A DNA stretch of 64,000 bases. Origin: Deltaproteobacteria bacterium. Lineage in GTDB: Bacteria > Myxococcota > UBA727 > VGSZ01. The notes under the pieces are model-generated. The model did not search any database. It had not been told where the DNA came from and saw only the letters and a program-made list of their open reading frames with translations. Positions 37,606 to 46,043 of this stretch are shown here, one piece after another. Position 1 is the first letter of the stretch. Each line of letters starts with the position of its first letter. Both the position numbers and the translations under genes were made by a program. The stretch is from assembly GCA_020850995.1 (NCBI GenBank), contig JADZDP010000104.1:1-64000 (forward strand). The letters are read 5' to 3'.

Positions 37606-39927
37606 TCATGCTGCGCCGGTACGCTCACGCCGTGCCGTACGCGTTCCGCGCGTGCGCGCCAGCGCGAGCGCGAGCGCGAGCGCGCCGACGCCGACGAGGA
37701 GCGAGGCGACCGCGCGCCCGCTGGCGACGGGCTCGAAGAAGAGCTCGACAGGTCCACGCGCCACGTCGTCCACCACGGCGGCGGGGAAGCTGCCGCTGGC
37801 CCTCACGAGCGGCAGCTCGACGCCAGCTTGGCGAGCGCGCCAGCCCACGATGAACAACGTGCGGATCCCCACCACGGCGCCGCCGGTGCCCTGCAGCCCG
37901 ACGGTGGCGCGGTCGCGGCGCTGCCAGTCGAGCGTGGAGACGACGACGCCGGCGCCGCTGGGGAGCGCGCGTCCGCCTGCGCGCGCCAGGGGATCATCGA
38001 TGACGGCGACGGGATCGCCGTCACCGGAGACGAGGCGCGCGACGACCTGGTCGGTCGGCGTGACGACCGGGTCGCGCGCGACGAACACGGCGGGGACCGG
38101 GGCCTCGATGGCGAAGGGCCGCACCGGCACGCCCTCCGGGTAGTCGCCGGCGGGGCCGAGGGCCGTCGCGGCGTCGAGCATGGTGGAGCCCGCGCCGGCT
38201 GGCGGCTCACCGATGACGTAGGTGCAGCCGAGGGCGCGCGCCGCGCGCACGTCGCCAGCCGACACCTGCGCACCAAGGGCGTGCGCGACGGCAGTGCGGG
38301 CCGTTGCGCTGTAGGCCATCCCCGCGGCCAGGCCATCGAGCACCGGCGTGTCTTGCGCGAGCCAAGCGCGCGCTGCGATCGCGCGGCGCATCGCTGCCGA
38401 GCCAGCGTCGTCGTCGTCGCCGGCGCTGACCAGGCGCCGCTCGAGACGCGGCTCGATGCACACCACGGGCCGCACGTGCCCCCCGCGCCGTGCCTGCGCC
38501 GCGACGCCCGAGAGGATCGAGGGCATCGGCGCGAACGGCGCCTCGATCTGGAGCTGTTGCGGCGCAACGACGACGACGGAGGTGGCCAGCAGGAGCGCCG
38601 CGACGGCCCGGCTGCGCGGCGCGTATGCCAGCGCTGCCACGAGCGGGAACACCGCAGCGAGGAGCACCAGCGCTGGCGCCGACGGAGTCCAGCGCGCGAC
38701 GACGGCCCCGACGACCACGATGGCTACCCCCCACGAGAGACGCGCGAAGCGCCGCCCCGCGGGCGCCCGCGCTGCGTGCTCGAGGCCCACCGCGGCCAGC
38801 ACCACGAGGCCGAGGGTGGCCGGGACGAGGTACTTCGCTGGATAGCGGAAGTGATCGAAGAGCGGGACGAACCGCCATGCCAACGCATAGAGCGGAGTGG
38901 CAGAGCCCAAGGCCAGCAGCATCGCTCCCAGCGCCAGCGCCGTCGCCGTGAGCGCCCGCCGTTGGGTCGCCCCGACGACCGCGGTGGCGACGAGGAGCGC
39001 ACCGAGGTACGGGTTCACGATCCACGGGACCTGCTGCGCTTGCGCCGGGATGAGCGCGGCCAGCGGCGTGCCCGCGTCTGCGCCCCAGTGGAGGGCCCCG
39101 GGCACGAGCACGGCCACGGCGCTAGCGCCGTCGACCGACCAATGCGTCGCCTCGGCAAGCGCGATCCCAGACGGGCGCGTCAACAACGCCGCTTGCCCGA
39201 GCTGCTCCCACCACGCCACCAGGCCCAGGGCGACGCCGGCAACCATGGCGAGGGCCCAGCGCGCGCCGGTGACGAGGACGGTGCGACGGTGCGAGCGTCG
39301 CCGAACGATCGCCACGGTCACCTCGAGCGCGGCGATGGCGATGATGGTGCCCGCGCATTGGGGCTCGGCGCCGAGCAGCGCGCCCGCGACGGCGACGACC
39401 ACGCCGATGACGCCCCGCGCGGGGCGATGACCGCACAGGCGCCGCGCGCCCCACCAACCAAGCGGCAGCCACGCGGCCGCCACCACGAACACACCGTGGG
39501 TCACAAGATCGAGCACAGGACCGGTGAACACCCACGTGATTCCCGCGCCGAGCGCGAGCGGCGCACGCACCGCGAACGAGCGAGCGAGCGCGGCCGCGGC
39601 CGCCGCGCCCACGGCGAGGTGGAACACGATCACCCACGAGAACGCCGCCTCGGCAGCGAGCCCAAGCACCGGCCAGGCGGGCGGATAGAGCGCATGAGCC
39701 TCGGGGTAGGCCGCGAGCGAGACGCCGTTGCCGAGGGTCGACGACAGCAGGCCCGCCCCACTGTGGAGCGCGTCCCTCAACGCCGCGTACGCGCACGCGC
39801 TGAGGGTCAAGGTGTCGCGCTCGAAGTACACCCGGCCGGCGACGAGCGGGGCCGCGAACAGCGCGAACGCGATCGCTCCTGCCGCCAGGACGACGGCGCG
39901 CGTAGCCTGGTGCACGCGGCCCGTCAC
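37606..39927 (-). CDS. Large polytopic membrane protein (YfhO-like)
   Basis: Many TM helices; N-terminal 'YFERDTLTLSACAYAALRDALHSGAGLLSSTLGNGVSLAAYPEAHALYPPAWP' and 'FVPLFDHFRYPAKYLVPATLGLVVLAAVGLE' resemble YfhO-type proteins; GTG start inferred. Confidence 0.65.
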   Translation of the reverse strand: MTGRVHQATRAVVLAAGAIAFALFAAPLVAGRVYFERDTLTLSACAYAALRDALHSGAGLLSSTLGNGVSLAAYPEAHALYPPAWPVLGLAAEAAFSWVIVFHLAVGAAAAAALARSFAVRAPLALGAGITWVFTGPVLDLVTHGVFVVAAAWLPLGWWGARRLCGHRPARGVIGVVVAVAGALLGAEPQCAGTIIAIAALEVTVAIVRRRSHRRTVLVTGARWALAMVAGVALGLVAWWEQLGQAALLTRPSGIALAEATHWSVDGASAVAVLVPGALHWGADAGTPLAALIPAQAQQVPWIVNPYLGALLVATAVVGATQRRALTATALALGAMLLALGSATPLYALAWRFVPLFDHFRYPAKYLVPATLGLVVLAAVGLEHAARAPAGRRFARLSWGVAIVVVGAVVARWTPSAPALVLLAAVFPLVAALAYAPRSRAVAALLLATSVVVVAPQQLQIEAPFAPMPSILSGVAAQARRGGHVRPVVCIEPRLERRLVSAGDDDDAGSAAMRRAIAARAWLAQDTPVLDGLAAGMAYSATARTAVAHALGAQVSAGDVRAARALGCTYVIGEPPAGAGSTMLDAATALGPAGDYPEGVPVRPFAIEAPVPAVFVARDPVVTPTDQVVARLVSGDGDPVAVIDDPLARAGGRALPSGAGVVVSTLDWQRRDRATVGLQGTGGAVVGIRTLFIVGWRARQAGVELPLVRASGSFPAAVVDDVARGPVELFFEPVASGRAVASLLVGVGALALALALARTRGTRTARRERTGAA

Positions 39928-40157
39928 GCACGACCGCCGGGGAGCACCAGATGGCCGCTCCGCATGCCGGGAGCGATCGCATGCTCTCGCGGCACCAGCG
40001 AGCGTCGACGAAGCTTGGACGACGAGCGACAACGTCCAGTCATCAGCCCCCGTCGCGCGGTGGCGCCGTCGATGTGCATCATCAAAGCCCGCCAAGGGGG
40101 GCGTCGTGCATCGGGGCGCTCGGCCGCATCAAGCATGACGGGCGCACGGTACCCTTG

Positions 40158-42032
40158 TCACGCGGCCCTGCTGTGGGCGCCCTCGCCAGGAGCGCCGTAC
40201 ATCTCCTCGATCAGCTCAGCGAAGCGCTTGTTGACCTCTTTTCGCTTGACCTTGAACGACGCCGTAATCAGGCCGCTCTCGACGGTGAAGGGCACGTCGA
40301 CGACGCGGAAGTACTTGATCGACTCGAAGGACGCGAGCTCGCGGTTGACCTCGTCGAGGCTCTTCTGCAGCGCGGCCACGAGCGCCGGGTGCTTGTGGTC
40401 CGGCGAGTTGCCCGTGCGCTGCGCCCACGCCTTGAGGCCGTCCTCGTCGAGGGCCAACAGCGCCGTGCAGAACTTGCGGTTGTCGCCGATGACCACCGCC
40501 TCGTTCACCATGGGCATGGCCTTCAACATGCCCTCGATCTTGATGGGCGCGATGTACTTGCCGCCGGAGGTCTTCAGGAGGTCCTTCTTCCTATCGGTGA
40601 TGCGCAGGTTGCCCTCGCCATCGAACTCGCCGATGTCGCCGGTGTGAAACCACCCCTCGGCGTCGAAGGCGTCGGCGTTGGCGTCGGGGCGGTTGTGGTA
40701 GCCCTGCGTGATGTTCGGGCCCTTGGCGAGGATCTCGCCGTCGTCGGCGATCTTGAGCACCACGTTCTTCACGGGCGCGCCGACGGTGCCGAGCTTCCAA
40801 CGGCCGGGGCGGTTGGCGGTGAGGATGGGGCAGGTCTCGGTGAGGCCGTAGCCCTCCACGAGCGTGACGCCGATGGCGAGGAAGAACTCGTGGATGGCCG
40901 GCGCCAATGGCGCCGAGCCGGTGGCCGCCGATTCGAGCCGATCGAAACCGAGGCGCGCGCGCAGCTTCGAGAACACCAGACGCTCGGCCAAGCGGTGCTG
41001 CAGCGCGAGCAAGAGCGGTAGGCGCCTGCCGCGTCGACGGTAGGGGATGCTCTGCTTTCCCACGCTGATGGCCCACGAAAACAGGCGCTGCCGCGAAGGC
41101 GGCGCCGTGGCGACGCCGGCCATGACGCGCCCGTAGATCTTCTCGTACACGCGCGGCGCCGCTGGGAAGATGCCGGGGCGACTCTTCTGCAGGTCCTCGG
41201 CGAGGGTGGCGATGCCCGACAGCACCGCGGGCCCGCCGTTGTAGGCGCAGCACAGCTCCACCAGGCGCCCAAAGGAGTGCGCCAGCGGCAGGAACAGAAT
41301 GCTGCCGTTGTTGCGCGACGCCTCGGTGAACAGGCCGAGCTCGGCGGTGACCTCGAGGATCGCGAGCCAGTTGCCGTGGGTCTGGATGACGCCCTTGGGG
41401 GCCCCCGTGGTGCCCGAGGTGTAGGCGATGGTGGCGATGGTCTCGTGCGTGATGGCGGCCAAGCGCGCCGCGCGCTCGCCCTTGCTCTCCTCGAGCTTGG
41501 CGGCGCCGCGCGCCTCGAGATCGGCCAGGCTCTCCCAGTCGGCCGCGGGCGCGACCCCCGTGGGGTTGATGACCACGAAGTGGCGCAGCGGCAACGCGCC
41601 GTAGCTCTTGTCGAGGAAGCTGAATCCCCCCTTGCTGGCGCGCACCTTGTCGAGCTGCTTGCCGTCGTCGACGACCACCACCTCCACCTTGGCGTCGTGG
41701 CAGATGAAGCCGACCTCGGCGGGCAAGAGGGACGGGTAGATGGGCACCACCAGCGCGTCCACCGACATGGCGGCGTAGTCGACCAGGATCCACTCGAGCC
41801 CAGTCTCGCCGAGGATGCTCAGCGCGGTGCGCTCGGGCAGGCCGCCCGGGATGCTCAGCAAGCCCGCGGCGATGGCCTCGACGCGCCGGCCGGCGTCCCG
41901 GTAGCTCAGCGGCTGGTACTCGCCGTTACGCTTGACGCGGAACGCGGCGACCTCGGGGTGCGTGCGGGCGCGCGCGAGGAACATGCCGCCGAGGCTCTGA
42001 TCGGGCGCGGCGGGCTGGTTCGACGTGGTCAT
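40158..42032 (-). CDS. AMP-dependent long-chain acyl-CoA synthetase
   Basis: 'IAYTSGTTGAPKGVIQTHGNW', 'VEGYGLTETCPILTANRPGRWKLGTVGAPVKNV', 'GWFHTGDIGEFDGEGNLRITDRKKDLLKTSGGKYIAP'. Confidence 0.95.
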   Translation of the reverse strand: MTTSNQPAAPDQSLGGMFLARARTHPEVAAFRVKRNGEYQPLSYRDAGRRVEAIAAGLLSIPGGLPERTALSILGETGLEWILVDYAAMSVDALVVPIYPSLLPAEVGFICHDAKVEVVVVDDGKQLDKVRASKGGFSFLDKSYGALPLRHFVVINPTGVAPAADWESLADLEARGAAKLEESKGERAARLAAITHETIATIAYTSGTTGAPKGVIQTHGNWLAILEVTAELGLFTEASRNNGSILFLPLAHSFGRLVELCCAYNGGPAVLSGIATLAEDLQKSRPGIFPAAPRVYEKIYGRVMAGVATAPPSRQRLFSWAISVGKQSIPYRRRGRRLPLLLALQHRLAERLVFSKLRARLGFDRLESAATGSAPLAPAIHEFFLAIGVTLVEGYGLTETCPILTANRPGRWKLGTVGAPVKNVVLKIADDGEILAKGPNITQGYHNRPDANADAFDAEGWFHTGDIGEFDGEGNLRITDRKKDLLKTSGGKYIAPIKIEGMLKAMPMVNEAVVIGDNRKFCTALLALDEDGLKAWAQRTGNSPDHKHPALVAALQKSLDEVNRELASFESIKYFRVVDVPFTVESGLITASFKVKRKEVNKRFAELIEEMYGAPGEGAHSRAA

Positions 42033-42250
42033 GGGGGTCGTCTACTACCGTCCACCGAGCCCTCGTAGTGGTTGATCGGGCGTCTCACGCTTGGCGCGGG
42101 CCTGCTCTGGCCGCTACCCTTGGAAACGAGGGGTTCACGAGCCCCCCAGTCGCCCGATAGTCGAGGAGGCTTCGCCTCCCGCGGGCGGCGAACGCGTCCG
42201 GCCCTTCGGCGGGGCCGCCCGGCAACGGGGTTCGATGCGTCGAGGAACGG

Positions 42251-42322
42251 CACCTCACACCCGAGATGCCCGCCGAGAGAAGGAGGTGGTCCAGCTTGTC
42301 AAACCCTACGTCTCGTGAGGTG
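42251..42322 (+). other. Candidate structured RNA stem enclosing a strong Shine-Dalgarno-like sequence
   Basis: CACCTCA (42251-57)/TGAGGTG (42316-22) stacked on CGAGA (42262-66)/TCTCG (42311-15); aaggaggtgg at 42280-42289 in the enclosed loop. Confidence 0.4.
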
Positions 42323-42425
42323 GCGGCGACCTGACCACCCACGCCGCGGCGCTCGGGTTCGCCCCGCGCCGTGATCCGTGGGGACATCGCCCCCTTCCGG
42401 CGGGAGGTCGAAGCCTCCGCCACCG

Positions 42426-42472
42426 TCCCCGGTCGCTCCGCCGTGATGGCGCTGTGACCGGGGATTTCTTTT
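42426..42472 (+). terminator. Rho-independent terminator (plus strand)
   Basis: TCCCCGGTC (42426-34) / GACCGGGGA (42456-64) perfect 9-bp stem followed by TTTCTTTT. Confidence 0.7.
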
Positions 42473-42566
42473 GGCGCAACTCCCTCAGCTCGAGAACCCG
42501 GCCGGCCAACACTCGCCTGCCGCGCAGCTCGTCGTGGCGATCACCGCTGCTCCGCGCGCACCAAGG

Positions 42567-44603
42567 CTACTTCGACGACGATCCCGGGCGCGCCGCGCAC
42601 CCAGCGGGCGCCACCACGCCGGCGCCATCGACCGCCACCACACGCACCCTCGCCGGATCTTCGTCGACGTAGGCGGCGCCGCGTTGCCAGCGGCCGGCGG
42701 CGATCTCCGCAGCGAGGAAGCCGCGCAGCGCCGACTGCTCGGTGCCGTGCTCGACGTTGGTGAAGGTCACCGGCGCCTCACCCGGGAACCAACCGTCGCC
42801 GCCGGTGGCCAAGTACTCGAGCGTGGCGATGGCGATGCGCGCGCCGGGCGTTGGCTGCGTGCCGTCCTTGACGACGATGATGGGTGCTTGGCCCGGCGGC
42901 GTGAGCACCAGGTCACGCACGCGCGCGCCCGGGCAGCGCACCGCCTTGACCTTGCCGCCGTCCATCTCATGGGTCTGCTCGGGCGCATCGGTGGTGTAGC
43001 GCAGCAGCACCCCCGCCGAGACCTGGGGGAAGTGACCCTTGCTCGAGCCCGCGCCGCGCAGCGCGCTCTCGAGCGAGCGCACCAGCGTCGCGTGCGTCAG
43101 CTCGACCACCACCAGGGGACCGTCGAAGCGCAGCGCCGCTTGCACGTCGACGAGACGGACGGGGCCGCCGCGCTTGGCCCAGGTGGTGGGGTCGAGGCGA
43201 CCGATGGGCGCGCGGATGCCGCCGCTGTTTCTCAGCGCGGCCACCACGTCGGGGCGCGCGGCCTTGGCCGCCCACAGGATGGCATCGGCCGAGAGATCGC
43301 CCAGGTTGGTCTGGCGGTTGCGCACCTCTTCGCGCGTGCCCTCGAGCCACACGTCGCTGTCGGCGACGGTGGCGAGCAAGGGCCCGAGCGCGTCGACGAC
43401 CCGCTTCTCGTACGCGAGCGCGGCCGGGTCGGCCACGGCGCCGAGCTCGAGCAGGCTCGCGTCGTCGACGGGCCAGGGCCTGCTGGCGGCGCCGTCCACC
43501 TCGGCGAGCACGCCCTCGTCGTCGAAGGCCACGCGCAGGTTGCCGACGTAGCGCAGGTCGCCGCCCGCCGCGACGATCAGCACCGGGCGGCCGTCGGCGC
43601 CGGCGCGGGCCGCCGGATAGCAGGGCTCACCGATGGCGGCGCAGGCGCGATCGACGAGGTCACCCGGGAGCAGGCGGTGGGCCTCGGCCGCCAGGCGGTT
43701 CTCGCCCCCGGCCGACAGGATCACATCGACGCCGCGGAGCAGCTTGGCGATCTCGAGGTCGCGGCCGATGCCCTGCAGGTGGGAGATGAGCACGACGGCG
43801 GTGATGCCTTCGGCGCTGAGCGCGTCGACCTGCGCCTGCACGGCGGCGCGCACGCCCTCGAGGTCGACGGGCACCGCCAGGTTGGACGAGGCGCCGCGCG
43901 ACAACACCCGCAATTGCTCGGTGGTCGCGCCCACCACGCCAACCGTCAGCGCGCCGCAGGCGCCGTCCTTGAGCGGCGCGCTGCACACCTTCACGCGCGG
44001 TACCAGCTTGCCCTTGACCTCGTGCGCCCACGGCGTGGCGGCGCCCACCTCGGCGACCACGGCGCGCAAGGGGCCCGCGCGCACGTCGATGGAGGCGGTG
44101 ACGTAGGGGAACGCCGCCGCCTTGATGGCGTCGGCCACGAACGACTCACCGAGGTCGAATTCGTGGTTGCCGAGCCCCGAGGCCTGCACCAGGAGTTGAT
44201 CGTTGCCCGCCAGGAGCGCGCTGCGCTTGTCGATCTCGACCGAGAGCTCGGGCGCGGGGATGAAGGTGTCGCCGCCGTGCAAGATGAGCACGCCCTCGGT
44301 GGCGCGAGCCGCGAGCGCCGCGATGACGGCGCGTGAGCGCGCCAGGCCGCCCGCGTTTGGCTGCGCCGGGTCGGGCAAGAGGCCCGCCTCGGAGTCGGAC
44401 AGGTGCACCAGGGTCAGGCGGTGGGCCGCCGGCTTCGTCGAGTAGGGCGCCGCGGGCACCGGCGGCGGCGCTGGCGCCGGTGTCGTCGCTGACGCGGACG
44501 CCGGCGTGGCGGCCGCGTCGGGGCGCAGCGCGGGGCGCAGCGCGGGGCGCGCGCATGCGACGCAGCACAGCAACAAAAACAGGGGGGCGAACGCACGCCT
44601 CAT
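42567..44603 (-). CDS. 5'-nucleotidase / metallophosphatase family lipoprotein
   Basis: MRRAFAPLFLLLCCVAC; 'LTLVHLSDSEAGLLPD', 'GVLILHGGDTFIP', 'ASGLGNHEFDLGES', 'NLGDLSADAILWAAK', 'NSGGIRAPI'. Confidence 0.9.
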   Translation of the reverse strand: MRRAFAPLFLLLCCVACARPALRPALRPDAAATPASASATTPAPAPPPVPAAPYSTKPAAHRLTLVHLSDSEAGLLPDPAQPNAGGLARSRAVIAALAARATEGVLILHGGDTFIPAPELSVEIDKRSALLAGNDQLLVQASGLGNHEFDLGESFVADAIKAAAFPYVTASIDVRAGPLRAVVAEVGAATPWAHEVKGKLVPRVKVCSAPLKDGACGALTVGVVGATTEQLRVLSRGASSNLAVPVDLEGVRAAVQAQVDALSAEGITAVVLISHLQGIGRDLEIAKLLRGVDVILSAGGENRLAAEAHRLLPGDLVDRACAAIGEPCYPAARAGADGRPVLIVAAGGDLRYVGNLRVAFDDEGVLAEVDGAASRPWPVDDASLLELGAVADPAALAYEKRVVDALGPLLATVADSDVWLEGTREEVRNRQTNLGDLSADAILWAAKAARPDVVAALRNSGGIRAPIGRLDPTTWAKRGGPVRLVDVQAALRFDGPLVVVELTHATLVRSLESALRGAGSSKGHFPQVSAGVLLRYTTDAPEQTHEMDGGKVKAVRCPGARVRDLVLTPPGQAPIIVVKDGTQPTPGARIAIATLEYLATGGDGWFPGEAPVTFTNVEHGTEQSALRGFLAAEIAAGRWQRGAAYVDEDPARVRVVAVDGAGVVAPAGCAARPGSSSK

Positions 44604-44693
44604 AGGGGCACCGATTAGCACAGCGTGGGCCGCGCGTTTCGAATCATGCCCGGCCTGGCTCGCGCCGGCGCTTCGGACCTCTCGCCTGCATGC

Positions 44694-45785
44694 TCAGTAC
44701 GCGCGGCGCACCGTCGCGCCGGGGTAGTAGGTGGCCAGGATGTCGCGATAGCCCTTGCCCGCGTCGGCGAAGCCGCGCGCCCCCCATTGGCACAGGCCGA
44801 CGCCGTGCCCCGTCCCCTTGCCGTGGACCACCAGGGTGTCGCCCTCGAAGGCGAGCTTGTCGATGAAGGTGCTCCACAGCGTGGAGTAGCCGAGCAGGCG
44901 CCGCAGGTCGGCGGCGTTGATGATGCGCTGGCGCGTGGCGCCGACCACCACCACGTCCTTGGCCCGCCCGCTGGCGGTGCGCCCCTTGACGGCCAGCGTG
45001 CGCACGGGCTCGCCGAGCAGCGGCTTGAGTGCGCGATCGACGTCGCTGCGCTTGACGCGGGCGTTCCAGCCGTAGCGCGTGGCGAGCTTGCACATGCCGC
45101 AGCGCGCGCCCGGCAGGTAGGGCAGCTCGGTGCCCCAGCCCTCGCGCGCGCTCTCGGTGCGATCGCCGCAGCTCGCGTGAAAGTAGGCCTGCGCTACCAG
45201 GCGGTGCCAGGTGAGCACCTCGCCGCGCGTCTCCGCGGCTGCCTGCGTGGCCAAGGCGTGCTCGCGCTCGACGCCATGATAGACCTGATCGAGCACGCTG
45301 GCCTCGAGGTGGTAGGGCAGATCGAGGCGGCGGTACTTCTGCCAGAGCGCGAAGGTGCGCGCGGCCACCGCCTGCGCCTTGTAGGCCTCGAGCGGCCAGC
45401 CGCCCGGCAGCTCCGACGACACGATGCCGGTGACGTAGGTCTCGAGCTCGAGCGGGTGCACGACGAGGAGCTCGGGCTTGCCGTCGTAGCGGCGCCAGCG
45501 CACCTCGAGCACGTAGCGGTAGGAGTGCCCGCGCAGCGCCAGGGTGCCCGGCGCTTCGAGCCGGACGACATCGCCGCGCAGCTCGCGGCCACCGAGCTTG
45601 GGCCCGCGCACGCCCGCGCTGATGCGCACCACGCCGCGCTCTGCGGGCGTGCGCTTGCCGTCGGCGACGACCGTGAGCCCCGCCGCCTTCACCTCGACGA
45701 CGTCGGGGAAGCGGCCCACCGCGATGCGCACGCTCTCGCCCGGGGCGCCGGGGAGCGTGCAGAGCAGCGCGAGCACCGCGAGCAT
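44694..45785 (-). CDS. SpoIID/LytB domain protein
   Basis: 'ELETYVTGIVSSELPGGWPLEAYKAQAVAARTFAL', 'YFHASCGDRTESAREGWG', 'GKGTGHGVGLCQWGARGFADAGKGYRDILATYYPGATV'. Confidence 0.93.
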   Translation of the reverse strand: MLAVLALLCTLPGAPGESVRIAVGRFPDVVEVKAAGLTVVADGKRTPAERGVVRISAGVRGPKLGGRELRGDVVRLEAPGTLALRGHSYRYVLEVRWRRYDGKPELLVVHPLELETYVTGIVSSELPGGWPLEAYKAQAVAARTFALWQKYRRLDLPYHLEASVLDQVYHGVEREHALATQAAAETRGEVLTWHRLVAQAYFHASCGDRTESAREGWGTELPYLPGARCGMCKLATRYGWNARVKRSDVDRALKPLLGEPVRTLAVKGRTASGRAKDVVVVGATRQRIINAADLRRLLGYSTLWSTFIDKLAFEGDTLVVHGKGTGHGVGLCQWGARGFADAGKGYRDILATYYPGATVRRAY

Positions 45786-45798
45786 GTGCCGCACGCTA

Positions 45799-45958
45799 GT
45801 GCCGCAAGCCCGAAGTTCGTAGGGGGTTCTGCTTGGTCTTCTCGTCGATCGCTGCGTCGCGTCCTCGCCGCGTAGCTCTGCTACGCGGCTGCGGGGCTCC
45901 TTGCCTTCGAAGAGAATCCACTGCGCACAACCCCCTACGAACTTCGGGTTTGTGGCAC
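45799..45958. repeat. ~160-bp nested palindromic element (REP/MITE-like) with 32-bp imperfect terminal inverted repeats
   Basis: Arms 45799-45830 and 45927-45958 match as inverted repeats (29/32); central hairpin GCCGCGTAGC-TCT-GCTACGCGGC (45867-45889); flanks shared with 1-70. Confidence 0.85.
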
Positions 45959-46043
45959 CAGCAGGGACCGGGGCAAGGGTGGCGCCGCGACGGGAGCTTC
46001 GCCACCCCTTCCCGCCCTGGTCGATTGTGAGATACCGGGCCCC

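Noticed and set aside
37048-40647. 1199-aa plus-strand ORF
   Set aside because: Runs antisense across queA, the mini-ORF, the YfhO-like gene and the acyl-CoA synthetase; not a plausible gene.
42280-42300. aaggaggtggtccagc looks like the reverse complement of a 16S rRNA 3' end
   Set aside because: Similarity stops after ~16 nt and no other rRNA sequence is adjacent; treated as an SD-like motif in a structured region.
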